From contig NZ_AP026830.1 of NCBI RefSeq assembly GCF_026000775.1, positions 248,001 through 312,000 on the forward strand: 64,000 bases of DNA, read 5' to 3'. Below, piece by piece: positions 35,509 to 45,002 of the stretch. Source of the DNA: Vulcanisaeta souniana JCM 11219 (GTDB taxonomy: Archaea > Thermoproteota > Thermoprotei > Thermoproteales > Thermocladiaceae). Below the pieces are notes generated by a model that saw nothing but the letters and a program-made list of their open reading frames with translations, was not told the DNA's origin and did not search any database. The position numbers were made by a program, and so were the translations under genes. Positions within the stretch are counted from its first letter, which is position 1. Every line of letters begins with the position of its first letter.

Positions 35509-37053
35509 TTATAATTTATTGATTGATTTCATTAATTCCTTATTATTTTTATAATATTTCATGAATACTAAATATTTTTCGTCATATAGCTTTCTTAGAT
35601 CTCTGATTGGCTCATATACCTGTTCATTTTTTCTTGTGCTCTTTATATCATTAAGATTAACTGCGCCTAAGCCATAGGCCGCTAACATAGCTGCTCCCTT
35701 TGCTGTTATATGCCTTGGATTCTTTACAGTAATCACCTTAATATTCAATATATCAGCTATTATTTGCGGCCATATTTTTGATTGGGCGCCTCCGCCGCCC
35801 ATTATTACGTAATCAACATTATGATTTATGAACCTTAAATAAGACTGAAACGCCCACTTAATATTTAACGCTACGCCTTCCATAACAGCCCTCACAATAT
35901 CGCTCCTTGAATTATATATACCTAGATTGAAAAATCCACCTCTAAGGTATGGATCTTCAACAGGTGCTCTTTCTCCAAGTAACCAGGGTAAGAATAGCAA
36001 TCCATTTGACCCCTCTACCGATTCTAAACAAAGCCTATCGATCTCGTCGTAATCCTTAATGGAGAGAGTTTTCATGGTGTAATCAAGGCAGCTCCCCGCA
36101 TTTTCCTGTTCAACTGGTACATAGTATTTACCAGGGAGTGCCGAGGGTAGCGATGCAATATTATGGAATATATCTGTTTTCTTAAATGGTACGTGCGTTG
36201 TTATCCATGACGATGTTCCAATGTATAGGTGCGTTTCGTAATAATCAACAGCGCCGACACCTATTGGTGAGCATGGTAGATCACCACAACCAGCAATCAC
36301 CCTAATGTGACTCGGCAATCCTATTTCCTCAGCCACTTTGGGGTCTATTGAACCAACAATAGTAGTTGGTGAAACTAGATCAGGCAATTTATCTCTGGGT
36401 ATACCAACAAGTCTTAACAACGGTTCATAATAAACCACATTATTTGGGTTCCTATTATCAGTAATCCACAATAAGACTGATGTATCCCAGGATGCGGCAA
36501 TCTTACCTGTTAATTTCATTACTATGAAATGAATTGCGTCAAGAAACTTATGCGTCTTATTGAATATGTCAGGCATGTTATTTTTTATGTAGAGAATATG
36601 GGCTATGGAATCCTTACCCGACCTTGTCGGTGCTCCGCCAGTTACGTGTATCCACATCCATAGTTTATCTATACGGTATCCAGATATTGATGGAAAGTTC
36701 CCAATCAATTTCTTTATTTCGTCCTTACCCCTTGTATCCATCCATATGATGGCATTATACAATGGATTTCCATCCTTATCAATTGGTATTGTATCCGACC
36801 ACTGTCCAGTAACACCAATAGCCATTATTTTATTAACATCAATTTTCATATTAGTAACAATATCCCTTAGGGAATCCTTAACAGCACCCCACCATGCTAA
36901 TGGGTCTTGTTCTACCTTTCCATCCTTACCAAGAATTAATGGATAATACCTAGTGGATGATGCTATTAATGTTCCATCCCTACTAAATAAAGCAACTTTA
37001 CATGAAGATGTACCGAGGTCAATACCAATATAGTATTCACTTAATGAAGCCAT
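35509..37053 (-). CDS. FGGY-family carbohydrate kinase
   Basis: Phosphorylates a sugar or polyol with ATP; looks most like xylulokinase/gluconokinase types. FGGY landmarks: N-terminal phosphate loop YIGIDLGTSSCKVALFS, IWMDTRGKDEIKK, IAGCGDLPCSPIGVG, and C-terminal VIMGGGGAQSKIWPQIIADI. 514 aa, complete. ATG 37053 (MASLSEYY) is preferred over 37065, giving only a short gap or overlap with the decarboxylase gene. AT-rich codon use (AAT, ATA, TTA) differs from the first 13 kb. It is the only intact member of a three-gene cluster with a decarboxylase and an MFS transporter. Confidence 0.9.
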   Translation of the reverse strand: MASLSEYYIGIDLGTSSCKVALFSRDGTLIASSTRYYPLILGKDGKVEQDPLAWWGAVKDSLRDIVTNMKIDVNKIMAIGVTGQWSDTIPIDKDGNPLYNAIIWMDTRGKDEIKKLIGNFPSISGYRIDKLWMWIHVTGGAPTRSGKDSIAHILYIKNNMPDIFNKTHKFLDAIHFIVMKLTGKIAASWDTSVLLWITDNRNPNNVVYYEPLLRLVGIPRDKLPDLVSPTTIVGSIDPKVAEEIGLPSHIRVIAGCGDLPCSPIGVGAVDYYETHLYIGTSSWITTHVPFKKTDIFHNIASLPSALPGKYYVPVEQENAGSCLDYTMKTLSIKDYDEIDRLCLESVEGSNGLLFLPWLLGERAPVEDPYLRGGFFNLGIYNSRSDIVRAVMEGVALNIKWAFQSYLRFINHNVDYVIMGGGGAQSKIWPQIIADILNIKVITVKNPRHITAKGAAMLAAYGLGAVNLNDIKSTRKNEQVYEPIRDLRKLYDEKYLVFMKYYKNNKELMKSINKL

Positions 37054-37055
37054 AG

Positions 37056-38456
37056 TTATTCCCACGGATTATACAGCCAATCAATTACGTACTTTAAAAT
37101 AAGGTCTAGCTGATCCTTAGGCAGAAACGCTGTTGCTCCATAGATGGGCGCCATGCCAGTTGTAGGTTGGCCCTTCTCTATGGCGTCCTTTATTGATTCG
37201 CGTAAATCATTTATGAAGCTCTCTTTAACACCTGGTAAAGTGTGCCTATACGTGAGTGCTATATGAAATCCTGGTGGATTTATTAAACCTATTAAGTGCC
37301 AATTCCTCTGTGCCATGTAATCCATTATAACGTATGGATTTATGGAATCTGAGGATATGGCAATTATCCACAGTGGGTCACCAAGTATCTTCAATTCACT
37401 TATTTTCCTAGTCTCATTAACTATGTATTTACCGGTCTCAAGTATCTCCTTTGTTATTTTCATATAACCCTCCTCACCGAGATAGAGCATTGCAGCCCAT
37501 GTGGCGGCTATGGTAAAGCCAGGCTTACTACCCAGTGTTGTTGGTGTGAAGTAAATACCCCCAGTCCAGTCACCAACGGTATATACCTGATAACTAAATA
37601 GCTCTGGGTCCCTATAAAGTATTACCGAGGAACCTTTAGGAGCATATCCGTATTTATGAGTATCTAAGTTAATCGAAGTCACTCCCTCTACGGCAAAGTC
37701 GAATTGCGGTATATCATAACCCAATTTGCGCGCAAATGGTAATATGAATCCTCCCAATGCAGCATCAACATGCATACTGATCCCATGATCCATAGCTACC
37801 TCAGCCAACTCCTTAATGGGGTCTATAGTTCCCTAGGGAAAATTCGGCGCAGAACCCATGATTGCTATTGTGTTTTTCGTAATAGCGTTCTTAACCTTCT
37901 CCACATCAACCCTAAATTTATCATCAAGATCTACGATCTTCACCCTTATGTTAAAGTACTCGGCAGCCTTAAGGAAGGCTGCATGCGCAGATTTAGGAAT
38001 AATTATTTCGGGCTCTATGATACCCTTCTTATGCCTATAGTAATCCCTATAGGTCTTCATTGCTAATAAAATGCTTTCAGTACCGCCCACAGTTATTGAA
38101 CCTCTCACATTGCCGTCTCCATGAAGCATATTAGCGCACATGGCCACAACCTCACTCTCCAACTTAACTAAGCTTGGCCAAACATCAGGATGCAATGGAT
38201 TGGCAAGTGGATATATTGAAAAGACCTCCTCATATAAAGACACTAAATCATCGCTCCCATTATAGACAGCACCCGATACTTTACCGTTTTTCCATGATTT
38301 ATCTTCCTCAGATGCCATTTTTCTCAAAATGGAAAGTAATTCATCCCTACTAACTCCTTTGGATGGTAACGACCTAAATTCAGGAAAAGCCCTCTTATAG
38401 GGCTTGAATAATTTTCCTAACCCAGCCATAAGATTAGATATATCAGATAATGCCAT
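37056..38456 (-). pseudogene. Group II PLP decarboxylase / sphingosine-phosphate-lyase-like, interrupted by one TAG
   Basis: A single reading frame from ATG 38456 to 37056, broken only by TAG at 37833-37835 (context SAPNFP-TAG-GTIDPIKELAE). Upstream: HPDVWPSLVKLESEVVAMCA, VGGTESILLAMKTYRDYY. Downstream: HVDAALGGFILPFARKLG, and the PLP lysine block TSINLDTHKYGYAPKGSSVI. Homologues have an aromatic residue, often Tyr or Phe, at the stop position, so TAT/TAC to TAG is a simple explanation. Without readthrough the product lacks the PLP lysine and is inactive. ATG 38456 has TTTTTAAATAAATT ~30 bp upstream. The FGGY kinase follows immediately. Confidence 0.85.
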
Positions 38457-38784
38457 TACTCTGAAATCTATTAATTTATTTAAAAATATCATAAATATAT
38501 AAAATATAATACTTTATTTAAATCAATAATTTCGAGAACAGATATTTTTCCCTTGTAATATTACACATGATTGCAATAATTTCTCTTTTTAAACGAACGC
38601 AATAACCTCCCCTATTTTATTATAAATATATCACGATATTGAATTTATACTACGAGATATATTTATTTAAGTTTATAAAAGAGTTAGTGAAATAGAATTC
38701 TTAAAATTACTGATATACATGTTATATAAATATTTTATTTATAATAAGTATTTAAAAGAATTAAGTAAATATTGTTATTTTTAT
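38457..38784. other. AT-rich divergent intergenic region
   Basis: 328 bp between the divergent decarboxylase and MFS genes, strikingly AT-rich (long A/T runs, many ATATAT and TTTAAA words). Several candidate TATA boxes face each way, e.g. TTTTTAAATAAA just before the decarboxylase and TATTTAAAAGAA about 30 bases before the MFS start. No protein or RNA gene seen. Confidence 0.6.
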
Positions 38785-40036
38785 ATGAATATGATATATG
38801 AAAACCGCTGGAGATGGGTCGTGCTCTCTGGTTATACTCTTATTGCTATGTCGTCTCAGATTATATGGCTAAATTTTGCAGGTATTGCTGTGCCGCAAAT
38901 GGTATCTTTATTTCATACGAACTTAACAATGATAGGATTAATGGCCGCCATATGGCCATTAATATTCATTCCTCTTTCAATACCTGCAGGCTTCATAGTT
39001 GATAAATATGGGTTTAAGCTTGCGGTATCGATAGGTGGTGCATTACTCGCGTTATTCTCCTGGTTGAGGCTACTTGCCAGTACTAATTTCTATACTATTA
39101 CTTCTATTTCAAAGCCTAGCCGGTACAAGTCAACCCTTTATATATAATGGCATAACTAAGCTTGCTAATAATTGGTTTCCTGAAAATGAACAAACATTAG
39201 CAAATGGTATTGGCACAATGGGGCAAATAATCGGTATGGTATTAGCATTAGTAATAACGCCCATCATGGTTCCTAAACCTTCATTTCACGACTTAATTCT
39301 AAACATAATTACATTCTCGTTAATAGTTACTATATCCTTACTTTTCTTTATCACTACGGCGCGCGAGTCACCAGTTAAGGGAAGAGCTCGTGAGATTATC
39401 TCGCAGCAAAACTTCAGCCTTCAAATAAGGACTATTATTAGGCAACGAAACATCATAATATTAATGATACTATTCTTAATAGGAGTTGGTGTATTTAGCG
39501 CCCTGGCTCAATGGATTGAATCAATACTATATTCTAGAGGTATAGCAACGCTCTATGGAGACCTTGCTGGAATGTCAATGCTCATAAGCGGTATAATTGG
39601 AATGGTGGTAATACCATTCATTTCCGATAAGTATCATATGAGGAAGGGAATAATACTAATTAATCTATCATTATTAATTTTCTTATTTGCCCTGTTTTCA
39701 TTGAGAACCATATATATTATTTACTTGGTTATTTCAATAGGGATTGGTTTTCTATTATTATCATTAGCACCTGTTGGTCTTCAATTATCCCTCGAGACAG
39801 TAGGTGGTGAATCAGCGGGTGTAGCAGCTAGCTTATTATGGCTAGCATCACAGGTCGGAGCATTCACCATAATTATAGTAATGAGCGATTTATATTATTA
39901 CTCAATTACGTTAGGCAGGGTGCTAAAGATGTATTATCTTATTTATGATCCCTGGTTCATACCAATAATATTCATAATGATACTAGGCATAATTTCATTA
40001 ATATTTAGTGCATTTCTAATTGAACCTAAAAAATAA
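38785..40036 (+). pseudogene. MFS transporter with a single frameshift
   Basis: Major facilitator transporter split between frames. From 38785: RWRWVVLSGYTLIAMSSQII, helices 1-3, ending in LLASTNFYT. From about 39105 the next frame continues LLFQSLAGTSQPFIYNG, then the remaining helices to FSAFLIEPKK at 40036. The frames overlap between 39074 and 39147, and gain or loss of one base near 39095-39110 restores one ~415-aa protein with about 12 helices. The PAGFIVDKYGF loop is the MFS helix 2-3 signature. Substrate unknown; divergent partners are a decarboxylase and a sugar kinase. The site has no long homopolymer. Confidence 0.8.
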
Positions 40037-40157
40037 CCATTAATTTTTACATAATCGAGTACTTATTCAATATTAAATCTCGCGATATTAAATCATCACC
40101 GCATAAATATTTACCAATTGAAATGAAAACGATGCGATTCGTGGGCTTTTCAATTAC

Positions 40158-40245
40158 TGGTGCGGGGGGTGGGATTTGAACCCACGCAGGCCTTCGCCAG
40201 CGGATCTTGAGTCCGCCCCCTTTGACCTGGCTCGGGCACCCCCGC
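40158..40245 (-). tRNA. tRNA-Leu (anticodon CAA)
   Basis: Class II tRNA on the minus strand: acceptor GCGGGGG/CCCCCGC, long variable arm (TGGCGAAGGCCTGC region), anticodon stem CGGA/TCCG around loop CTCAAGA (anticodon CAA, reads UUG), T-stem GTGGG/CCCAC with loop TTCAAAT. Discriminator A and CCA are encoded. No intron seen. Confidence 0.95.
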
Positions 40246-40358
40246 AAGATCAATAATTCCGTGCTCCCTTTTTAATCTTTGCCTTATGAGTCAATGTCAA
40301 GAATTATGGTAATTTGATTTTAGACTCGCGTTATATGAGGTTACGTACTTTTGTACTT

Positions 40359-42134
40359 TCATTTATTACATTGTAATCCACCGATTAATCCTCCCATGTT
40401 GTAATAATTCGTGGAATTTACGATAATACCTATTGGGTAAAGGGACTGCGAACCGCTTGTACTCGTTACCTTTGGGCTTCCAATAAATGTGACGTATAAT
40501 GGCGTATACTGTGAGGGTAAGTAGACGTACACAGTGGCGGTTAGGCCAAAGTTGTACTGGTTCACGAGTGCCGTATTCACAAATGCGCCGGCTATGGTTA
40601 AGGCTGAGGAAACCCCTATGCTAAGGGCATTTATAAATGTTAAAAGTGTTTGACTTAAATCCATGGCTTCCGCTATTTCAGGTGCTGCCAAGGCAAATAA
40701 ACCGCCTATCATAAATGTCCAGCCAATTATGTTTGGGCTATAAGCACTTGTTATTGATGACAACGAGTATCCTATGTAGTATTGATTACCTGAATACCCT
40801 GTAAGCGGTGGTGCTGGCCCGCAGTATGAGCTTACTGTTGAGTATGCATCGTCAAGGTTGATGAGTATTTTTCCGTAATTTCTCGCCACATAGATTATGC
40901 CTAGGAAGGAGCCTGTCATTGAGCCATTGCCAACGTCCAGGTATGGGTAGACGTAGAGGTATGAGCCGGAGAAGTCCGTGGGCAGCGGCGCCAGGGTTTC
41001 CGTACCATTAGCCCAGAAGCCCGTTGGCTCAGAGTAAAATGAGGTAGCTTCATATTCCTGGAAGGCCACGTAAGCGACGTAGGAGGGCAAGCCAATGTAG
41101 AAAAACCCGCTGCCCGGCATGGTGTAGTAAATAATGCCTGAGCTTACCCCTTCATTTAAAGAGCCATATCCAATCTGCACGGCGACAATGCCGTTGGACA
41201 TGAGAATAGTGTACGTATTACTAAATGTGTATGTTGGGCCCACAAGCACAAGCCCGTTAGGGACGTTTATACCACTCTCATTAAGCACGCCAAAGAGTCC
41301 CGAACCCTTCTGCGCAGTCCCGCCAATATTGCCAATTATTATTTTTGCGTTGATGTTCCATAAATCAGAACCCCAACCAACGAACATTAAGGGTATGCCA
41401 CCCTCAAACTCACTACATTGCTCGAGGACCCAATAGTAAGTAACAGTCTCGGTACTTGACGGTATTGGTGGATACGCAATGTTACTGCTTGATGAGCAAC
41501 TGCCTACGTACGTGAATCCAAATGGGTCATTACTACCATTGACCTGACCCGCCTGGGTGCTCTGCGTACTTACCTTCACAGCGGTGCCTTTGAGGGGTAT
41601 CGCGTGGACTGGCCTTACTTTGTTGAATTCCGCATTTATCGATATTTCTATAGGCTTTTTCTCGATTATCCAGCTTGGGTTGTAGGGTATTGCCGCTATC
41701 ACGGTCCAGGTCTCGTTATTACTTCCGTAGGTTATGAAGGCCATTAGTGACGGCATGACGTTATTACCGTACTCGCCTAGCCAGATAGTGGCTACCTCGC
41801 TCATTATTGCGCCGGTCAAGTTTATGCTCACTGTGCCTACTCCGTAGTAGTAACCCACCGTGTATATCCTCCTTGGTGTTATTGCGAATAGGCTTACGGT
41901 GAATGGGGCTGGAGTCCCGTTCACGTAGCCGTGGACTACTACCGTGGGTGCCGGGAGCATGGTTACGTTGTAGTAGTTTATTTCGTAGGCCTGCCCTGCG
42001 AGCGTCATGAAGAGCCTTGGTTGAGTTGATACTTGGGCTTGGGCTAGGGCTATGATGGTTATGGATAAGGCCGCCATCGAGAGCATCACTAGGGCTATTA
42101 GGCGTGGGTTACGGACCCACCTGGGCATAGACAT
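40359..42134 (-). CDS. Large exported protein, unknown
   Basis: 591 aa from ATG 42134. A basic N-terminus and hydrophobic stretch (LIALVMLSMAALSITIIALAQAQ, about residues 11-33) form a signal peptide with a likely cut after AQA. The mature part is beta-rich, with N-x-S/T sites, a Cys-containing middle (YVGSCSSSSN, VLEQCSEFEGG) and a hydrophobic patch near the C-terminus (LFALAAPEIAEAMDL to LTIAGAFVNTALV) that may insert in membrane. Not recognised; probably cell-surface. The stop is 110 bp from tRNA-Leu. Confidence 0.7.
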   Translation of the reverse strand: MSMPRWVRNPRLIALVMLSMAALSITIIALAQAQVSTQPRLFMTLAGQAYEINYYNVTMLPAPTVVVHGYVNGTPAPFTVSLFAITPRRIYTVGYYYGVGTVSINLTGAIMSEVATIWLGEYGNNVMPSLMAFITYGSNNETWTVIAAIPYNPSWIIEKKPIEISINAEFNKVRPVHAIPLKGTAVKVSTQSTQAGQVNGSNDPFGFTYVGSCSSSSNIAYPPIPSSTETVTYYWVLEQCSEFEGGIPLMFVGWGSDLWNINAKIIIGNIGGTAQKGSGLFGVLNESGINVPNGLVLVGPTYTFSNTYTILMSNGIVAVQIGYGSLNEGVSSGIIYYTMPGSGFFYIGLPSYVAYVAFQEYEATSFYSEPTGFWANGTETLAPLPTDFSGSYLYVYPYLDVGNGSMTGSFLGIIYVARNYGKILINLDDAYSTVSSYCGPAPPLTGYSGNQYYIGYSLSSITSAYSPNIIGWTFMIGGLFALAAPEIAEAMDLSQTLLTFINALSIGVSSALTIAGAFVNTALVNQYNFGLTATVYVYLPSQYTPLYVTFIGSPKVTSTSGSQSLYPIGIIVNSTNYYNMGGLIGGLQCNK

Positions 42135-42246
42135 CAACTCAGTACTTACTTACGGATTTTTTTACCTTAGTTGTTCATAAAAGGTGAGCCGAGCAGGATT
42201 GAACAGTGGCTTGGCCGAGGCTTCGCGGCATTGATCGACTTGGTTT

Positions 42247-43116
42247 TTACCTATTTCTCGATAATGGCTTTAAGACCTTCCTTGGGTTGTCGTCCACGAT
42301 CTTCTTCATGACCTCCCTCGGTATTGGTATGTTTAGGAATTCCCTTAGGTTTGCCTTTATGTCGTGAACCCCAGGGCCTGGGTAGTCACTGCCGTAAATT
42401 GCCTTGTCGCCTATCTCCGTAAGCCTTGGCAGGTACTCCAGGACCCTTCTCGGTGGTATGCTTGAGAGGTCGGCAATTATGTTCGGCCTTATCCTGATTA
42501 ATTGGAACGCCGTGGGTACCCAGTTGGGCCTGCCCACGTGGGACATTATTATTGTCAGCCTTGGGAAGTCCACCGCAACGTCATCCACGAATATTGGGTC
42601 ACCATACTTATTCCTAGCCCTTGAGAAGGCGCTTGTTCCAGTGTGTATATACACCGGTAGTCCGTGGTCCTCTGCAAATTGATAAACAAGCTCAAGCTGC
42701 CTTAAACCACCCTCCTCCGGCCTATACGCGTTTGGCTTGAGCCACATGTGCGGTGGATGCACCTTAATCGCACTTATGCCGGCCTCGTACTGTCTCTCAA
42801 GCCAGTACCTGGTCTCCTCGATGGATAGTTCATTAGCCTCCACGCCACCTATCACGGCAAATCTATCCGCGTAGTCCTTAACAGCATCAATCACCCTTAT
42901 TGCGTAGTCCTCCTTTACAGTACCCAGCTTTCTCGCTGGGAATGCCATGACACACACATAGTCAATGTTTGTCTCGTCAAGAGCCTTGGCAACGTCCTTC
43001 ACACTCATTAAAATTGCTTCACGAGGCGCACCCCATTCTCTCATCGCGAAATTCATCAGTTCCTCGGTTATTGTCTCCCTAAATACGATATGCGTGTGAG
43101 CATCGATATAACCCAT
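42247..43116 (-). CDS. Amidohydrolase-2 family (ACMSD-like) metal-dependent hydrolase
   Basis: TIM-barrel metal enzyme. N-terminal metal motif is YIDAHTHIVF; AIKVHPPHMW, VYIHTGTSAF, IIMSHVGRPNW and YGSDYPGPG supply the remaining metal ligands and the catalytic Asp. The family includes decarboxylases (ACMSD, o-pyrocatechuate types) and hydrolases; the substrate cannot be told. 289 aa, complete. Divergent from the class II aldolase gene, which suggests but does not prove a shared pathway. Confidence 0.88.
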   Translation of the reverse strand: MGYIDAHTHIVFRETITEELMNFAMREWGAPREAILMSVKDVAKALDETNIDYVCVMAFPARKLGTVKEDYAIRVIDAVKDYADRFAVIGGVEANELSIEETRYWLERQYEAGISAIKVHPPHMWLKPNAYRPEEGGLRQLELVYQFAEDHGLPVYIHTGTSAFSRARNKYGDPIFVDDVAVDFPRLTIIMSHVGRPNWVPTAFQLIRIRPNIIADLSSIPPRRVLEYLPRLTEIGDKAIYGSDYPGPGVHDIKANLREFLNIPIPREVMKKIVDDNPRKVLKPLSRNR

Positions 43117-43210
43117 CAGCTTCCCAACTTGGGTTTATGTGTTTATACGTTTTTGCTATATTTAGAATCTGGTTATGTTTTTATGCACCCGTTAATGTAT
43201 TTTGCCTAGT

Positions 43211-43786
43211 ATGAATGAGCAATCATTGAGGGAGTTAATTGCTGAGATCTTTAGATTGGCATACACGAGGAGGTTAGTTGACCTACTTGGCGGCAATGCA
43301 AGTGCCAGGTTGAGCGGTGACGAGGTTTTGATAACGCCAACGTCAACGCCTAAGGTCATTATAAAGCCGCAGAACATTGTTAAGATTAGGCTTGATGGAA
43401 CCGTGGTGTCTGGAGGAAAACCCAGTAGTGAGTGGAGGATGCACGTGGCTATTTACAGAGTTAGGGATGATGTAAGGTTCGTGCTTCACACGCACCCACC
43501 AAACATATTGGCACTAACGAGGGCTGGGCTGAAGATAGATATGTCACTTAGTGAGGCGATTTCATACGTTGGTGAGGTCATCGATGTGCCCTTCCTAAGG
43601 CCTGGAAGTAATGAATTGGCCGAGGCCGTGAGTAGGGCTTTATCGAGGAAGAACGTAACTGCAGTCATCCTTAGGAATCATGGATTGGTTACGGTGGGCG
43701 TAACGCCATACGAGGCATTCAATAGGGCGGAGGTACTTGAGGACCTTGCGTATATAACATTAATGTCGAGTTGCCACGGTAAGTAG
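43211..43786 (+). CDS. Class II aldolase/adducin family protein
   Basis: Zinc-dependent aldolase or epimerase of the fuculose-/ribulose-phosphate group. Blocks: LLGGNASARLSGDEVLITP, the phosphate loop PSSEWRMHVAIYR with the catalytic Glu, and zinc ligands in LHTHPPNILALTR and ILRNHGLVTVG. 191 aa from ATG 43211; a TTG at 43202 is the alternative. Substrate unknown; an FGGY kinase and an isomerase-like protein elsewhere in the window would fit a ketose-phosphate aldolase. Confidence 0.88.
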   Translation: MNEQSLRELIAEIFRLAYTRRLVDLLGGNASARLSGDEVLITPTSTPKVIIKPQNIVKIRLDGTVVSGGKPSSEWRMHVAIYRVRDDVRFVLHTHPPNILALTRAGLKIDMSLSEAISYVGEVIDVPFLRPGSNELAEAVSRALSRKNVTAVILRNHGLVTVGVTPYEAFNRAEVLEDLAYITLMSSCHGK

Positions 43787-43787
43787 T

Positions 43788-44492
43788 TCACAGGTTAACG
43801 AGGACTTCAACCTCATCGCCATCTTTGAGACTCAATTCATCCCTTAATCTATAGGGTGATATTACCTCGATCGTGTCAAAGCCATGGTGTGTCCTCTCGA
43901 TTACCAACACGGCGCCTGGCAGGCCGTGTATAGAGGCTTTGAAGCACTTAACACCACCGTAAGTTCTCACGCCGTTGCTGAAGCCCTCTATGTATATTCC
44001 GGGCAGTACATCTAGGTATAATTTGTATTTAGCGTATTCAGGTTTCAACTTGATATTTAGGGTTCCTGGGTACGGTTTAAACCCAAGCTTTTCAATGAAT
44101 TGTTTAACATAACCATCAAGGCTCATGTAGAAACTACCTTCACCTAACCCAGAGATGACATTGCCCACGAGCCTAATCACCAGTCTCTCATCAAGGTATT
44201 GCCTAATCGTGTCTATAACGAATCGAAGAGCCTCCGAAGCCCTCTGTGTAAACTTAATGGTTAATTGCCCATTAACAGACGCCTTAACTATTAATCCTTC
44301 GTCAGTGAGCCTATTTATGATTTTGAATACGTTCTGAGGTGTCGTCCCTATGTCATTAGCAAGCCTCGTTAGGTTTATTGCTGTGTAGTCCCTATCGTTG
44401 ATTCCGTACTTAACCAAGAGAATTAGGTATGGGATCCTGCGGAGTAGCTTGTAGTCAATGCCCAGTGATGCCCGGCTTACAGTATTTTCCAT
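43788..44492 (-). CDS. ribK: CTP-dependent riboflavin kinase with N-terminal HTH
   Basis: Makes FMN from riboflavin using CTP, the archaeal replacement for bacterial RibF. The C-terminal domain (about 100-234, DUF120/RibK fold) shows VISGLGEGSFYMSLDGYVKQ, PYPGTLNIKL and TYGGVKCFKASIHGLPGAVL. The N-terminal ~90 residues are a winged helix (LARLANDIGTTPQNVFKIINRL type), as in RibK/RibR proteins that also act as transcriptional regulators. Full length, convergent with the aldolase gene, separated by one base. Confidence 0.92.
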   Translation of the reverse strand: MENTVSRASLGIDYKLLRRIPYLILLVKYGINDRDYTAINLTRLANDIGTTPQNVFKIINRLTDEGLIVKASVNGQLTIKFTQRASEALRFVIDTIRQYLDERLVIRLVGNVISGLGEGSFYMSLDGYVKQFIEKLGFKPYPGTLNIKLKPEYAKYKLYLDVLPGIYIEGFSNGVRTYGGVKCFKASIHGLPGAVLVIERTHHGFDTIEVISPYRLRDELSLKDGDEVEVLVNL

Positions 44493-44556
44493 AGACTCAG
44501 GCTTTTTGGCATAAAACCCACTTATTAACGCTTTCCTTGGGATTAAACCTCACTTG

Positions 44557-44626
44557 TTCAATCAGAGTGAGACAGTCTCATCAAATTTAACCCTAATTCA
44601 GTGGCTGCCCTGCATCATCACTTAGG
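44557..44626 (-). ncRNA. C/D-box sRNA, D-guide complementary to conserved 23S rRNA segment
   Basis: Minus strand, in order: C GTGATGA (44615-44621), 13-nt guide TGCAGGGCAGCCA, D' CTGA (44598-44601), 13-nt spacer, C' TTGATGA (44578-44584), 12-nt guide GACTGTCTCACT, D CTGA (44562-44565). The D guide is complementary to GTGAGACAGT, a nearly universal stretch of 23S rRNA shortly before the sarcin-ricin loop. The D+5 rule points at the A of GTGAG. No protein gene occupies this gap between ribK and the HTH gene. Confidence 0.7.
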
Positions 44627-44654
44627 CTTTATCCTGGTTTCTGTGCTTAAAAGC

Positions 44655-44948
44655 CTAAGCTTCCTCCGTAGGTCCCTCTCCTTCCATGAACTCCTCCTTA
44701 ATCTCTTGCTCAAGTGTCTTCAGTGCCTCTTGGGCGTTATCAGAGGCCTTCCAATAAGCGACCTTGCCTCTCTTGATCTCCCTGATCAATCCATCTCTTT
44801 GTAGAAGCTTGAGCGCATAGAAGACTTGGCTGTGGCTTAGGTTCGTTTTCTTAACGATCTCGTTAGTGGGTAATTCACCCTCCTTAATCAATAACTCCAG
44901 GATCTCCTTCTTTCTCTCAACGATCCTAACGGTCTGCTTGCGAGGCAT
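44655..44948 (-). CDS. Winged-helix DNA-binding protein (ArsR/MarR-like)
   Basis: 97-aa transcription regulator. Residues 10-70 form a winged helix: KKEILELLIKEGELPTNEIV, KTNLSHSQVFYALKLLQRDGLI with recognition helix at SHSQVFYALKLL, then a wing and a C-terminal acidic helix (LEQEIKEEFMEGEG) that may dimerise. No ligand-binding cysteines. A single small regulator upstream of ribK and downstream of HMG-CoA synthase; the target is unknown. Confidence 0.82.
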   Translation of the reverse strand: MPRKQTVRIVERKKEILELLIKEGELPTNEIVKKTNLSHSQVFYALKLLQRDGLIREIKRGKVAYWKASDNAQEALKTLEQEIKEEFMEGEGPTEEA

Positions 44949-45002
44949 TACGGTGATTTTTAACTGTTTATTTTTAAAGATTAAGATACCGACAAATCGG
45001 TA

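Noticed and set aside
5665-37835. Recoding of TAG (pyrrolysine-like) to explain the two in-frame TAGs
   Set aside because: TAG terminates other genes cleanly (for example 5663-5665 and 7396-7398), and no suppressor tRNA is in the window.
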